The notes under the pieces were generated by a model. The model saw nothing but the letters and a program-made list of their open reading frames with translations, had not been told where the DNA came from and ran no database searches. The position numbers were made by a program, and so were the translations under genes. 64,000 bases of DNA from Kibdelosporangium philippinense (GTDB lineage: Bacteria; Actinomycetota; Actinomycetes; Mycobacteriales; Pseudonocardiaceae). The stretch is from NCBI RefSeq assembly GCF_021390435.2, contig NZ_JAJVCN010000001.1, positions 496,001 through 560,000 of the forward strand, read 5' to 3'. This document shows, piece after piece, positions 25,215 through 33,953 of the stretch; position 1 is the stretch's first letter, and the number at the start of each line of letters is the position of its first letter.

Positions 25215-26045
25215 TTATCCCTTCACCGCGCCAGCGGTCAGTCCGGACACCAGCTTGCGTTGCACGATCAGGAAGAAGATCAGCGCGGGCACCGCGTAGA
25301 GCACCGACGCGGCCATGATGCCGCCCCAGTCCACGGCGAACGCCGTACGGAACGTCGACAGCCACACCGGGATCGTCTGCTTGTCCTGGTCACGCATGAG
25401 CACAAGGGCGAAAAGAAACTCGTTCCACGCGGTGATGAAGCTGAACACCGACGTGGCGACAAGGCCCGGTCCGAGCAGCGGCAGCGTGACCCGGCGGAAC
25501 GCCTCCCACCGGCCGCAGCCGTCGATCATCGCGGCTTCTTCCAGCTCGATCGGGATGCCGTTGACGAAGCCGTACAACATCCAGCAGGTGAACGGCAGCG
25601 TCAGTGCCATGTAGACGAACAGCAGTGACGGCAGCTGGTTGAGCAGCCCCGCGTCCCGCATCAGCAGGTACAGCGGGATCAGCAGCGCCTCGATCGGGGC
25701 AAGCTGCGCGATCAAGATCAGGAACAGGAAACCCTTGCGGCCACGGAACTTCATTCTGGCCAATGGAACCGCGGCGAGCACACCCGCGATCAACGCGGTG
25801 AGCACCGCGCCGAGCGTGACGATCAGGCTGTTGGTCAGGAATGTGGTGAAACCCGGTTTGCTCAGCGCCGACGCGAAGTTCTCGAACGTGATCGAGAGCG
25901 GGATCAGGTCGTAGCGCGGGGAAAGCACCTCGCCCGGTGTCTTGAACGAGGTCGTGATCAGCCAGTAGGTCGGGAACCCGATCAGGATCGCCCCGATGAC
26001 GCCGATTGTGTTGAGTGCGATCCGCTGGGGCAGGGACTTCCTCAC
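25215..26045 (-). CDS. dasC: Carbohydrate ABC transporter permease (DasC/MalG type)
   Basis: 276 aa from GTG 26045, overlapping the upstream permease stop (GTGA). Six membrane spans and the EAA loop typical of sugar permeases: EEAAMIDGCGRWEAFRRVTL (about 185-204), which docks the ATPase. No ATPase gene is present in the operon. DasABC-type systems are known to use the shared ATPase MsiK encoded elsewhere, so the absence is expected. Confidence 0.88.
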   Translation of the reverse strand: MRKSLPQRIALNTIGVIGAILIGFPTYWLITTSFKTPGEVLSPRYDLIPLSITFENFASALSKPGFTTFLTNSLIVTLGAVLTALIAGVLAAVPLARMKFRGRKGFLFLILIAQLAPIEALLIPLYLLMRDAGLLNQLPSLLFVYMALTLPFTCWMLYGFVNGIPIELEEAAMIDGCGRWEAFRRVTLPLLGPGLVATSVFSFITAWNEFLFALVLMRDQDKQTIPVWLSTFRTAFAVDWGGIMAASVLYAVPALIFFLIVQRKLVSGLTAGAVKG

Positions 26046-27031
26046 TTCAGGTCCACCTCCTTGGAACGCAGCAGCAGCTGGATGTAGCGGGCCAGCAGGA
26101 CGACCAGCACCAGCAGCATGATCATGGCGATCGCGCCTGCCGAGCCGAAGTGGCTGCCCGCGATGCCCTTGAGGTACATGTAAACCGGCAGTGTGGTGCT
26201 CTCGCCGTCCGGTCCGCCCTGGCGCACCGCCCATACCTGGGTGAAGACCCGGAAGTCCCAGATCACCGACAGGAAGGTGACGATCGTCAGCACCGGCTGG
26301 ATCGCGGGCCAGCTCACCGCGCGGAACGTCTGGAACGGCCCGGCGCCGTCGATCCCAGCGGCCTCGTACTGCTCGTTCGGCACGCCGATCAGGCCCGCGT
26401 ACAGGCTGAACGCCACGAATGGCACCGCCTGCCACGTGATCAGCAGGCCGATCACGGTCAGCGTGCTGGCACCGTTGCCGAACCACGAGTGGCCGATGAA
26501 GCCCTCGAACCCGAGCAGGTCCAGCGTCTTGTTCAAGATGCCGTACTGCTGGTCGAAGATCCACTGGAAGATCGTGGTGGTCGCGACGGCCGGTGTCGCC
26601 CATGCGACGACCAGCGTGACCTGCAGCATCACTCGCACGATCGGGTGCAGCTGCTTCATCAGCAGCGCGATGCCAAGCCCGGCGAGCAGAGTGGCGGCCA
26701 CGACAAGGCCCATGAACACCAGTGTTCGTACGGTGATCTGCCAGAACTCGGAATCGCCGAGAACCTCGGTGTAGTTGTCGAAACCCACCCAGACCAACTG
26801 GCCGGTGACCAGCTCACGCAGGTCCAGCTTGCGGAAGCTGATCAGCACGAGCTGCAAGGTCGGCCAGATCAGCAACGCGCCGATGGCCACGACACCTGGC
26901 AGCAGCAACAGATACGGCAACACGGCGTCGCCAAAGCCTTTGCGGCGCCGTGTTCGCAGGGTTGGGACACGCGGCGATGCCGGCGGGGTGGTCCCCGCCG
27001 GCATCGCAGCTACGTCCTTCGTCGACGTCAT
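26042..27031 (-). CDS. dasB: Carbohydrate ABC transporter permease (DasB/MalF type)
   Basis: 329 aa from ATG 27031, overlapping the stop of the binding-protein gene (ATGA). A cytoplasmic N-terminal tail is rich in Pro, Thr and Arg. About six spans follow from residue 37, with the EAA motif QYEAAGIDGAGPFQTFRAVS at about 225-244. Pairs with the DasC-type permease to form the membrane channel. Confidence 0.88.
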   Translation of the reverse strand: MTSTKDVAAMPAGTTPPASPRVPTLRTRRRKGFGDAVLPYLLLLPGVVAIGALLIWPTLQLVLISFRKLDLRELVTGQLVWVGFDNYTEVLGDSEFWQITVRTLVFMGLVVAATLLAGLGIALLMKQLHPIVRVMLQVTLVVAWATPAVATTTIFQWIFDQQYGILNKTLDLLGFEGFIGHSWFGNGASTLTVIGLLITWQAVPFVAFSLYAGLIGVPNEQYEAAGIDGAGPFQTFRAVSWPAIQPVLTIVTFLSVIWDFRVFTQVWAVRQGGPDGESTTLPVYMYLKGIAGSHFGSAGAIAMIMLLVLVVLLARYIQLLLRSKEVDLK

Positions 27032-28332
27032 GAACCTGCGAGCAGCTTGTCCAACGCGGCGTTCGCGTCGGTCGTGGCCTGGTCGATGGACTTGGCGCCG
27101 GTGATGTACGCGGTCATCATGTCCTTCAACGGGTTCTGACCGGCCTCGACCTCGCCCCACTTCGGACTGGAGGGGACGGCGCGGCCGTTCTGCGCGGCCT
27201 TGGCCATGACGCTTGCGTACGGGTCGGAGTCCAGGGCGCTGATGTCAGTCGAGGTGCCCGGCACGAAACCGGTCTTGGCGACCTCGGACATGTACTTCTG
27301 CGACGAGAACAGCTTCAGGTATGCCTTGGCGGCCGCGGTGTTCTTGCTGTTGACCGGGATGGCCAGGTTCGAGCCACCGAGGAACACCGGAGCGCTCTTG
27401 CCAGCGGTCTTGCCGGGGATGGCGAAGGCGCCGGTCTTGTCCTTGATCGCCGGGTCGGTCTTGGCCGCGGTCGCGACCTCGTTCGGGGTGCCGATGAACA
27501 TCGCGACCTTGCCGCCGCCGTAGATGCCACCCTGCTGCGGGTTGGACTCGTCGTTGTCCTTCGGTGCCTTGGTCTTGGAGGCGTCGACCAGCTTCTTGTA
27601 GAAGTCAAGGCCTGCCTTGGCCTCTGGGCTGTTCAGCGTGCCCTTGAAGTTCTTGCCGTCGGCCTTGGCGATGTCGCCGCCCTCGTCGAAGATGAACGAC
27701 AGCAGCGCGTACCAGTTCTGGCCGGGCACGTACATCGCCTGGAAGTCGGGATCGCTGCCGTACTTGGCGTTCAGCTTGTCGATCGCGGCGAGCAGTTCCT
27801 CGCGCGAGGTCGGCGGGGTGGTGATCCCGGCCTCGGCGAACATGTCCTTGCGGTAGAGCACCTCACGGTTGGCGGCGTAGAACGGCATGCCGTAGACCTT
27901 GCCGTCGAACGTCGCGGAGTCCTTGAGACCCTTGAGCCACTGCGAGCCATTAAGGTCGTTGACCGAGTCGGTCAGGTCGGCGAGCACGCCCTCCCCGGCG
28001 AACTGCGGGGTCTGGGTATTGCCGATCTCGATCACGTCAGGCGGGGTCTGCGAGGCCAGCGCGGTGGTCAGCTTCTGCTGGATACCGGTCCACTGCTGGA
28101 TCTCGTACTTGATCTTGACGCCTGGGTTGGCGTCCTGGAACTCCTTGTGCAGTGCGCTGGTGAGGGTTTCCGGCGCGGAGCCGGTCATCAGCCAGACAGT
28201 CAACTCGCCGCTGAGCTGCTGCGGGTTGTTGGCGTTGCTAGGGGCGTTGCCTGACCCACCAGAGCCGGCGCAGCCCGCGGTCGCGAGGGAGATGGCGACA
28301 GCTCCAGCCGCCAACTTCATCCAGCGCTTCAC
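27028..28332 (-). CDS. dasA: Sugar-binding lipoprotein of a DasABC-type importer
   Basis: 434 aa from GTG 28332 (AAAGGA about 9 nt upstream). The signal peptide ends in lipobox ATAGC (AISLATAGCAGSGG). Family-1 extracellular binding protein: ELTVWLMTGSAPETLTSALH, then IQQWTGIQQKLTTALASQTP and DVIEIGNTQTPQFAGEGV, very like Streptomyces DasA, the N,N'-diacetylchitobiose receptor. It heads the operon dasA, dasB, dasC and hexosaminidase and has two DasR-like operators upstream. Chitobiose specificity is by homology, not proven. Confidence 0.87.
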   Translation of the reverse strand: MKRWMKLAAGAVAISLATAGCAGSGGSGNAPSNANNPQQLSGELTVWLMTGSAPETLTSALHKEFQDANPGVKIKYEIQQWTGIQQKLTTALASQTPPDVIEIGNTQTPQFAGEGVLADLTDSVNDLNGSQWLKGLKDSATFDGKVYGMPFYAANREVLYRKDMFAEAGITTPPTSREELLAAIDKLNAKYGSDPDFQAMYVPGQNWYALLSFIFDEGGDIAKADGKNFKGTLNSPEAKAGLDFYKKLVDASKTKAPKDNDESNPQQGGIYGGGKVAMFIGTPNEVATAAKTDPAIKDKTGAFAIPGKTAGKSAPVFLGGSNLAIPVNSKNTAAAKAYLKLFSSQKYMSEVAKTGFVPGTSTDISALDSDPYASVMAKAAQNGRAVPSSPKWGEVEAGQNPLKDMMTAYITGAKSIDQATTDANAALDKLLAGS

Positions 28333-28372
28333 TCGTGCCGTCCTTTCAAGCCCGGCCACCCCGGGCGCCACA

Positions 28373-28388
28373 AATGGTGTAGACCAAT
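28373..28388. promoter_or_regulatory. DasR-responsive element (dre)-like site 1
   Basis: AATGGTGTAGACCAAT matches the dre pattern (A/G)CTGGTCTAGACCA(C/G) closely: TGGTGTAGACCA differs from a perfect palindrome at one pair. It lies about 40 bp upstream of the dasA-like start, just downstream of the promoter. Confidence 0.75.
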
Positions 28389-28398
28389 GCAGAGCAGC

Positions 28399-28424
28399 GT
28401 GGTCCGGACCACACCAACTGTCAA
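28399..28424 (-). promoter_or_regulatory. dre-like site 2 and -35 box of the das promoter
   Basis: TGGTCCGGACCA (28400-28411) is a perfect 12-bp palindrome of dre type. On the minus strand a consensus TTGACA -35 occupies 28424-28419, so the site falls in the promoter spacer where a bound repressor would block RNA polymerase. No good -10 hexamer was found. The centres of sites 1 and 2 are 25 bp apart. Confidence 0.72.
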
Positions 28425-28504
28425 GCCGGTTGCCAAGAAGTTGTAAAAGAACAGGCAGCAGGGGGTGAGTGGCCAGGTTCGGTGTGTAATCGCCCCAAGA
28501 CGCG

Positions 28505-28546
28505 ACAAACCCCCTGCGAGGAATTGGCGATTCGCAGGGGGTTTGT
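28505..28546 (-). terminator. Strong hairpin terminator downstream of the DUF402 gene
   Basis: 15-bp perfect stem: ACAAACCCCCTGCGA (28505-28519) with its reverse complement at 28532-28546, loop 12 nt. Located 15 bp after the end of the minus-strand gene at 28561. It also insulates the das promoter on its other side. Confidence 0.85.
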
Positions 28547-28560
28547 GGTGAGGATCTGTC

Positions 28561-29079
28561 TCAGTACGGCGGCCACACCTCGAAAACATGTTGGCCGGTC
28601 AGCCAAGCGCTCAGATCGTGCCGGTAGTAGCTCAGCTCTTCGAGCGTCTTGTGCACGGTCCGCAACGCGAGATCCGCGTCACCGGTCCGCAGGACCCGGC
28701 CGGCGACCGCGGCGGCGAATTCCTCGCAGCGCACGATCCGTGCGGCCGATCCGGGCACTGACGCAAGGCCGAGCAGAAGATCCGTGGTACGCCACGATGT
28801 GCCGTCGCGCGTGATCCGGGCGGAAGTGAGCACGCTCGGACCGGAACGCGCGTGGCGCGATCGGGGGCGTTGGTGGGTGAGCCGGACGTTGATCTCCGGC
28901 AGTAGCCACGTCACCTCGGAGTCGAAGAAAGGATCCTCCGGCGTGGGGCATTCCACGCGAAGGCCCCAGCGTTCCTCCTGGCATGTCCGGAGGCGCCGGG
29001 TCGTACCGGACGAGTACCTGCGAACCGCGGAAACTGTGTCGACGATGTCGACCAGCTGCGGGGTGATGGTCGTGCCCAC
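28561..29079 (-). CDS. DUF402-like protein, divergent copy
   Basis: 172 aa from a GTG at 29079. The C-terminal half (EEFAAAVAGRVLRTGDADLA, then VHKTLEELSYYRHDLSAWL) aligns with the end of the neighbouring DUF402 protein (DELLAALGDRMIDAETAQRT, TYRTVEGITRHGYDTCAWL). The N-terminal half is more diverged and lacks the clear IDLVDVDPEF-type acidic strand of its neighbour, so catalytic metal binding may be reduced. DUF402 includes nucleotide hydrolases such as FomD. A strong terminator follows. Confidence 0.7.
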   Translation of the reverse strand: MGTTITPQLVDIVDTVSAVRRYSSGTTRRLRTCQEERWGLRVECPTPEDPFFDSEVTWLLPEINVRLTHQRPRSRHARSGPSVLTSARITRDGTSWRTTDLLLGLASVPGSAARIVRCEEFAAAVAGRVLRTGDADLALRTVHKTLEELSYYRHDLSAWLTGQHVFEVWPPY

Positions 29080-29250
29080 GCGGCCGAAGAGTAGTCGGAA
29101 CGGCGCGTTGCGTGATCACTCGGTCTTCATTCGTTACATCACGGCTTGTGATCGACCGGGTATCGATCTGTGAGCGGTCGACGGTTACCCTGAACGGCGG
29201 TTGACAAGATCAAATACCCGCGAGTAGGGATTTCGCCACACTGGTTGAAA

Positions 29251-29853
29251 TCAGTATTTTCGCTGGTCTCGCCACGTCAGATCGATGCCGAGGGATCGCA
29301 GCCACGCGCACGTGTCGTAGCCGTGCCGAGTGATGCCTTCGACTGTCCGGTACGTCCTCTCAAGGGTCCGCTGGGCTGTTTCGGCGTCGATCATGCGGTC
29401 GCCGAGCGCGGCCAGCAACTCGTCGGAGTCCACGACCTCGAGGCGCTCACCGGTCCACACGTGGATGTCCAGATAGATGTCGACCATGCGCCACACCGGT
29501 CCTGGCGCTGCGTCACGAGCGCCGAACTCGGGATCCACGTCGACGAGGTCGATGTAGATGTCCTCGCGCTGCCGCGCGCCGGGGTGCGTGTGCCAGTGAC
29601 TGACCCGCAGACCCATTTCGGGCAAAAGCCACGATTCGATATATGCGAGCTCGCGGTGGCCGTCCATCTTGCGCGCCATGAACAAGCCGAACGTTTCCAC
29701 GCGGTATTCGTCGACCGTGCGCCGGAAACCCTTGGGGTCGATGTTCTCCATGGCCTTGACGTCGAACGTTTCCACCTTGGGCGGGTGCACGTGCGGCGCG
29801 GTGTCGGGGCTGATCCTCGGGCGGGCAACGGGTAGCGCGTAGTCGAAGCTCAC
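29251..29853 (-). CDS. DUF402 family protein
   Basis: 200 aa from a GTG at 29853. DUF402 features: FGLFMARKMDGHRELAYIES, then HPGARQREDIYIDLVDVDPE, a YLDIHVW strand and the acidic E-VVDSDELLAAL segment that binds divalent metals in the family. Characterised relatives (FomD, some SdpS-like proteins) hydrolyse nucleoside di/triphosphates or CMP-linked intermediates. No biosynthetic cluster is evident around it. Divergent from the first DUF5685 gene. Confidence 0.85.
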   Translation of the reverse strand: MSFDYALPVARPRISPDTAPHVHPPKVETFDVKAMENIDPKGFRRTVDEYRVETFGLFMARKMDGHRELAYIESWLLPEMGLRVSHWHTHPGARQREDIYIDLVDVDPEFGARDAAPGPVWRMVDIYLDIHVWTGERLEVVDSDELLAALGDRMIDAETAQRTLERTYRTVEGITRHGYDTCAWLRSLGIDLTWRDQRKY

Positions 29854-29968
29854 CTGGTCATGGTGCCTACGCCGACTGGATCAACGCACCCTCCGCAGCG
29901 GGGGGATTGTGCGTCCGAACGGGTGATAACCGTTAGTATGCCGTCCTTCATGATCTGGGGAGGCATTC

Positions 29969-31105
29969 ATGTTCGGCATCATCCGGCCTTGCCGTCACAG
30001 ACTTTCGCCCCGGCTGCGCACTTCGTGGCTCGCCCACCTTTGTGGGCTCTGCCTGGCATTACGGGACGATCACGGGCAATTGGCGAGAACCGTCACCAAT
30101 TACGACGGGCTCGTGGTGTCGGCTTTGGTCGAGGCGCAGTCGCAGGTCTCAGGGCGCCGGACGGCGGGACCTTGCCCGCTTCGGGCGATGCGAACGGCTT
30201 CCGTCGCACAGGGTGACGGTGCCCGGTTGGCCGCCTCGGTCTCACTGGTCCTCGCGTCCGCCAAGATCAACGATCATGTTGCGGACCGGGACGGACTGTT
30301 CGGCCGTCGCGGCGTTTCCTTGGCGGCACGCAAGGTCGCGGGTCGATGGGCAGCCCAGGGCGCGTCGTCCGGCTCGGCGGTCGGCTTCGACACGGCCGTG
30401 CTGTTGGATGCCGTCGCCGAGCAACCCGCTGTCGAGCGTTCAGTCGGTCGTGGGGACTCTTTGCTGCTGGCGACTTCGCCGACCGAGGCCGCGACCGCGG
30501 CCGCCTTCGCGCACACGGCTGTGCTGAGCGGCCGTCCGCAGAACGTGGCCGCTCTGTCCGAGGCTGGGCGGCTCTTCGGGCGCGTCGCGCACCTGGTCGA
30601 CGCGGTCGAGGACATCGAGGAGGACCGGGCGAAGGGCGCGTGGAACCCGTTGCTCGTGACCGGCACCTCGCTCGAGGAGACCCGTCGGATCTGCGACGAC
30701 GCCGTGCTCGGTGTGCGACTTGCGTTGCGTGAGGCGGACTTCGTGGACGACAAACTCATCCATGCCCTTCTGGCCCACGAGCTTGACCACGCCGTCAAGC
30801 GGGCTTTCGGCGACGTGCACGGGCCTTCCTTGGATGAGAAGACGAAACGCAAGGACAAGCGCGAGGACAAGCACGGCGAGTGGCAGAAGAAGGGCTGGGA
30901 ACGGCCGGATCGCAGTTGGGGTGCCGCGTGCGGCCTGGCCATGGTCATGTTCTGTACGTGCCAGTACTGCTGTGGCGACCCGTATCACGACCCGTGGACT
31001 GGTGAGCCGCGCGAAGGATGGTGTCACCGCTGCGATTGCGACTGTTGCGATTGCTGTGACTGCTGCAGTTGCGGCGACGCCTGTGGCTGCGACTGTTCTT
31101 GTTAG
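29969..31105 (+). CDS. DUF5685 family protein with extreme Cys-rich C-terminus (paralogue 1)
   Basis: 378 aa; GGGGAGG lies 6 nt before the ATG. The DUF5685 N-terminus is [12 protein letters not shown] with [18 protein letters not shown] (conserved Cys pair). A mostly helical middle ends in AHLVDAVEDIEEDRAKGAWN, an Asp/Glu array reminiscent of isoprenoid-synthase D-rich motifs. After a charged Lys/Glu linker (about 295-320) the tail has about 20 Cys in 60 residues, including CDCDCCDCCDCCSCGDACG, suggestive of metal binding. Function unknown. It overlaps the convergent GH43-like gene by 4 bases and has a shorter paralogue at 32938. Confidence 0.82.
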   Translation: MFGIIRPCRHRLSPRLRTSWLAHLCGLCLALRDDHGQLARTVTNYDGLVVSALVEAQSQVSGRRTAGPCPLRAMRTASVAQGDGARLAASVSLVLASAKINDHVADRDGLFGRRGVSLAARKVAGRWAAQGASSGSAVGFDTAVLLDAVAEQPAVERSVGRGDSLLLATSPTEAATAAAFAHTAVLSGRPQNVAALSEAGRLFGRVAHLVDAVEDIEEDRAKGAWNPLLVTGTSLEETRRICDDAVLGVRLALREADFVDDKLIHALLAHELDHAVKRAFGDVHGPSLDEKTKRKDKREDKHGEWQKKGWERPDRSWGAACGLAMVMFCTCQYCCGDPYHDPWTGEPREGWCHRCDCDCCDCCDCCSCGDACGCDCSC

Positions 31106-31896
31106 GACGTTCTCAGCTCGTGGTAGCCGTCCGGGCGGCGGGCTTCGTAGTACCAACGGCCGTCCAGGAACTCCAGGTATCGAACGTCGGCCACCGGGTC
31201 GCCGCCTCGGAAGCCGGTGGTTGTCGGGACCGCGATTCCGGTGCGCTCGAACCAGTTCTCCGCTGCTGTGGCTCGCCCGTCGTAGGCCGCGCGGCCGTCC
31301 GGCAAGATCGTCGACAGCCGGGCGCCGCGCGCGTCCCAGTGCCCCTTTCGTCCACTGAGGACTGTGCCGTGTGACTGCCAGGTGATGCCGTCCTCGGACG
31401 TGGCGTAGGACGTGGACATCCGGTCTTCGGCGCCTTCGATATCAAGGGGGTGCTCGCAGATCCACGCCTGCCAGCCTTGTCCGTACGGCCTGATCACCGG
31501 GTCTTTGACCGCGGGCGCGCCGAAGTCCAGTCGCCGGATCGGCGCCTCGGTCAGTGCTTCAAGGGTTGGCGCTTCGAGCAGGCCGATCCACCAGGCTTTC
31601 GTGCCTTGCTCTGCGCAGGAAACGTAGATCCGCCAACCGTTTTCCGTCTTTGTGAGCGGTGACTTCTCGACCATCGGGACGGTCAGTGCCTTCGCCGTCA
31701 GTTCGGTGACCGTGTCGAACCGGACGCCGTCGTCGGACCTCGCGATGACGACACGGTCGCCGTCACCTCTTGTCCTGTAAGAGAGGTAGGTCGTGTTGCC
31801 GACCTTCAGCGCACAGGGGGCGCCTGCCCAGCGCTGACCGCCGGTGCTTGGCGGTTCGGCGACGACTTCGTACGGCCCGTGTCCTGGGAATTCCAT
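31102..31896 (-). CDS. GH43-like five-bladed beta-propeller protein
   Basis: 264 aa from ATG 31896. No signal peptide. Propeller-type repeats: YLSYRTRGDGDRVVIARSDD, then PAVKDPVIRPYGQGWQAWIC (a DPxI-x-G/W strand as in GH43/GH32/GH130 folds) and SEDGITWQSHGTVLSGR. The Asp/Glu residues of a glycosidase site may be present but cannot be assigned confidently. Divergent from the GlxA/AraC regulator (72-bp gap). Enzymatic activity is plausible, substrate unknown. Confidence 0.68.
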   Translation of the reverse strand: MEFPGHGPYEVVAEPPSTGGQRWAGAPCALKVGNTTYLSYRTRGDGDRVVIARSDDGVRFDTVTELTAKALTVPMVEKSPLTKTENGWRIYVSCAEQGTKAWWIGLLEAPTLEALTEAPIRRLDFGAPAVKDPVIRPYGQGWQAWICEHPLDIEGAEDRMSTSYATSEDGITWQSHGTVLSGRKGHWDARGARLSTILPDGRAAYDGRATAAENWFERTGIAVPTTTGFRGGDPVADVRYLEFLDGRWYYEARRPDGYHELRTS

Positions 31897-31933
31897 GGTT
31901 TCCACTGTGCTTGGGGCGCGGCGTCGGCGATAC

Positions 31934-31968
31934 TGGCAGGAAAGACCAGATGTCGGAAGATCCTGCCA
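31934..31968. promoter_or_regulatory. Inverted repeat TGGCAGGA / TCCTGCCA next to the AraC-type gene
   Basis: 8-bp perfect arms at 31934-31941 and 31961-31968, the latter abutting the ATG at 31969. The stretch TGGCAGGAAAGACCAGA resembles sites used by GlxA/FtrA-type regulators, which makes this the likely operator for the regulator and the divergent propeller gene. Inference. Confidence 0.55.
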
Positions 31969-32910
31969 ATGAAGTCTGTCGTAGCGGTGGTCGGTGACCG
32001 GGTCGCCGGGTTTGAACTGGGCATTCTCTGCCAGGTCTTCGGGCTTGACCGGTCCGATGACGGTTTGCCGTGCTACGACTTCACGATCTGCGGGCCGCGT
32101 CCCGGGTTGGTGCCGACGACGTCCGGCTTCGCCATGGAAGTCCCGTCCGGCTTGGACCGGGTCGTGTCGGCCGATCTTGTCGCGATCCCGGCATGGCCGG
32201 ATCTCGAAGCTCCTTTGGATCCCGCGATCGGCGCGGCGATTCGTGCCGCCTATGAGGCGGGGGCCACCTTGTTGTCCATCTGCAGCGGGGCGTTCGCGTT
32301 GGCAGGCGCTGGTGTCCTCGACGGCCGCCGGGCGACCACGCATTGGCAGTTCGCTTCTTTGCTACGTAAGAGTTTCCCGTCGGTCGATGTGGTCGAGGAC
32401 GTGTTGTACGTCAGCGACGGGCCGCTGTTGACCAGCGCGGGCGCGGCTGCCGGGATCGACGCGTGCATGCACCTCGTACGGACCGTGCATGGTTCGGAGG
32501 TCGCGAATGCGTTGGCCCGCCGCATGGTTGTGCCCGCGCATCGGGACGGCGGGCAGGCGCAATACGTCGAGATGCCTGTTCCTGTCAGCCCTTCGGGGTT
32601 TTCCGCTGTCATGGACTGGGCGGCTTCGAACCTGGACCAGCCGTTGACGGTTGACGTGCTGGCCCGTCGCGCTGGGATGTCTGGGCGCAGCTTTGCCAGG
32701 CATTTCAAGGCGACCACTGGCGTGACACCGCATCGATGGCTGCTGGAGCAACGGTTGCAGCGCGCCGAACTGTTGCTGGAGACCACTGATTTGACCGTGG
32801 ACGTCGTCGCGCATCGGTCAGGGTTCGCCCATCCCGACACGCTTCGGCATCATTTCGCGCGTCGGCGTGGCACGTCGCCGAGCGCTCATCGCCGGGCTTT
32901 TCCCCGATAA
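31969..32910 (+). CDS. GlxA/FtrA-type transcriptional regulator (DJ-1/PfpI domain plus AraC HTH)
   Basis: 313 aa from ATG 31969. The DJ-1/PfpI-like domain (1-185) has VVAVVGDRVAGFELGILCQV and the elbow LLSICSGAFALAGAGVLDGR with Cys in the usual place, then TTHWQF. The AraC domain (about 215-313) has two HTHs: LTVDVLARRAGMSGRSFARH and TVDVVAHRSGFAHPDTLRHH. Probably activates the divergent propeller gene, and perhaps the DUF5685 gene downstream (27 bp away). Confidence 0.92.
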   Translation: MKSVVAVVGDRVAGFELGILCQVFGLDRSDDGLPCYDFTICGPRPGLVPTTSGFAMEVPSGLDRVVSADLVAIPAWPDLEAPLDPAIGAAIRAAYEAGATLLSICSGAFALAGAGVLDGRRATTHWQFASLLRKSFPSVDVVEDVLYVSDGPLLTSAGAAAGIDACMHLVRTVHGSEVANALARRMVVPAHRDGGQAQYVEMPVPVSPSGFSAVMDWAASNLDQPLTVDVLARRAGMSGRSFARHFKATTGVTPHRWLLEQRLQRAELLLETTDLTVDVVAHRSGFAHPDTLRHHFARRRGTSPSAHRRAFPR

Positions 32911-32937
32911 GGCCGCGTTTGATCGAGGGGGATTGTG

Positions 32938-33906
32938 ATGTTCGGAATCATCAGACCGTGCCGTCATCGGCTGTCCCGCTTACACGCGTCATGGCTTGCC
33001 CACCTGTGCGGGCTTTGCCTGGCGCTTCGCGATGACCATGGTCAGCTGGCGAGGACCGTCACCAACTATGACGGCTTGGTGATCTCGGTACTGGTCGAGG
33101 CTCAGTCGGAAACGTCTGCCCGGCGTACGGCGGGACGTTGCCCGTTGCGCGCGATGCAGTCCGCTTCCGTTGCCCAAGGCGACGGTGCCAGGTTGGCGGC
33201 TTCCGTTTCGTTGGTACTGGCGTCGGTCAAGGTGGCTGACCACGTTGCTGACGGCGATGGGAGGGCAGGCCGCGTGCCTGCTGTGGCGCGACTCGTGGCC
33301 GCTCGTTGGGCAGCTCAGGGGGCTTCGTCAGGTTCGGCGGTTGGCTTCGACACGGCTGTTTTGGTGGACGCCGTCTCGCGGCAATCAACCGTCGAGTCGT
33401 CGGCTACGGCTTTGTTGGATGTGACTGAACCGGCTGAAACCGCTGCGGCTGCTTCGTTCGCGCATACCGCTGTGGTGAGCGGGCGGCCTGGGAACGCCGT
33501 TGCCTTGGCTGAGATAGGTCGGTTGTTCGGGCGGATCGCTCACATCGTCGACGCCGTCGAGGACCAGGCGACGGATGCGTGGAACCCGTTGTCCGTTACC
33601 GGAACTTCGTCTGTTGAGGCGCGTGAGCACTGTGACGACGCGTTGCTCGGGATACGGCTTGCGTTGGACGAGGTCGAGTTCGTCGATGACCGGCTTGTCC
33701 GTCTCCTGCTGACCGATGAGGTTGAGCGCGCTGTCGATCGGGCGTTCGCGCACGCCTCCGGACGGCGAAAGAAGAAAAAGAAGGACGACGAGGCCCACGG
33801 CGGTGGCGACAGTGAGCTCGCGAAACTCGCCTTCGAGGTCACCGCCAAGCAGGTGGGCAAAACCCGCTGCGGCCACTGCGACTGTTGTGACGGTTGTGCC
33901 CCCTGA
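32938..33906 (+). CDS. DUF5685 family protein (paralogue 2)
   Basis: 322 aa; GAGGGGG lies 7 nt before ATG 32938. Nearly identical to paralogue 1 in its first 60 residues ([42 protein letters not shown]). The same D/E array recurs ([17 protein letters not shown]), followed by a polylysine linker ([10 protein letters not shown]). The tail is shorter, with only [12 protein letters not shown] left of the Cys-rich region. Probably co-transcribed with the AraC-type regulator. Function unknown. Confidence 0.82.
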   Translation: MFGIIRPCRHRLSRLHASWLAHLCGLCLALRDDHGQLARTVTNYDGLVISVLVEAQSETSARRTAGRCPLRAMQSASVAQGDGARLAASVSLVLASVKVADHVADGDGRAGRVPAVARLVAARWAAQGASSGSAVGFDTAVLVDAVSRQSTVESSATALLDVTEPAETAAAASFAHTAVVSGRPGNAVALAEIGRLFGRIAHIVDAVEDQATDAWNPLSVTGTSSVEAREHCDDALLGIRLALDEVEFVDDRLVRLLLTDEVERAVDRAFAHASGRRKKKKKDDEAHGGGDSELAKLAFEVTAKQVGKTRCGHCDCCDGCAP

Positions 33907-33953
33907 CCTGGGCCAATGCAAAACTGTCGGTGGGTGGGCATAGAGTCTTTGTC

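Noticed and set aside
31020..31105. Cys-rich tail of DUF5685 copy 1 as a ribosomally made peptide (RiPP) precursor
   Set aside because: It is in frame with a large conserved domain, no leader-cleavage site is evident, and no RiPP modification enzymes are nearby.
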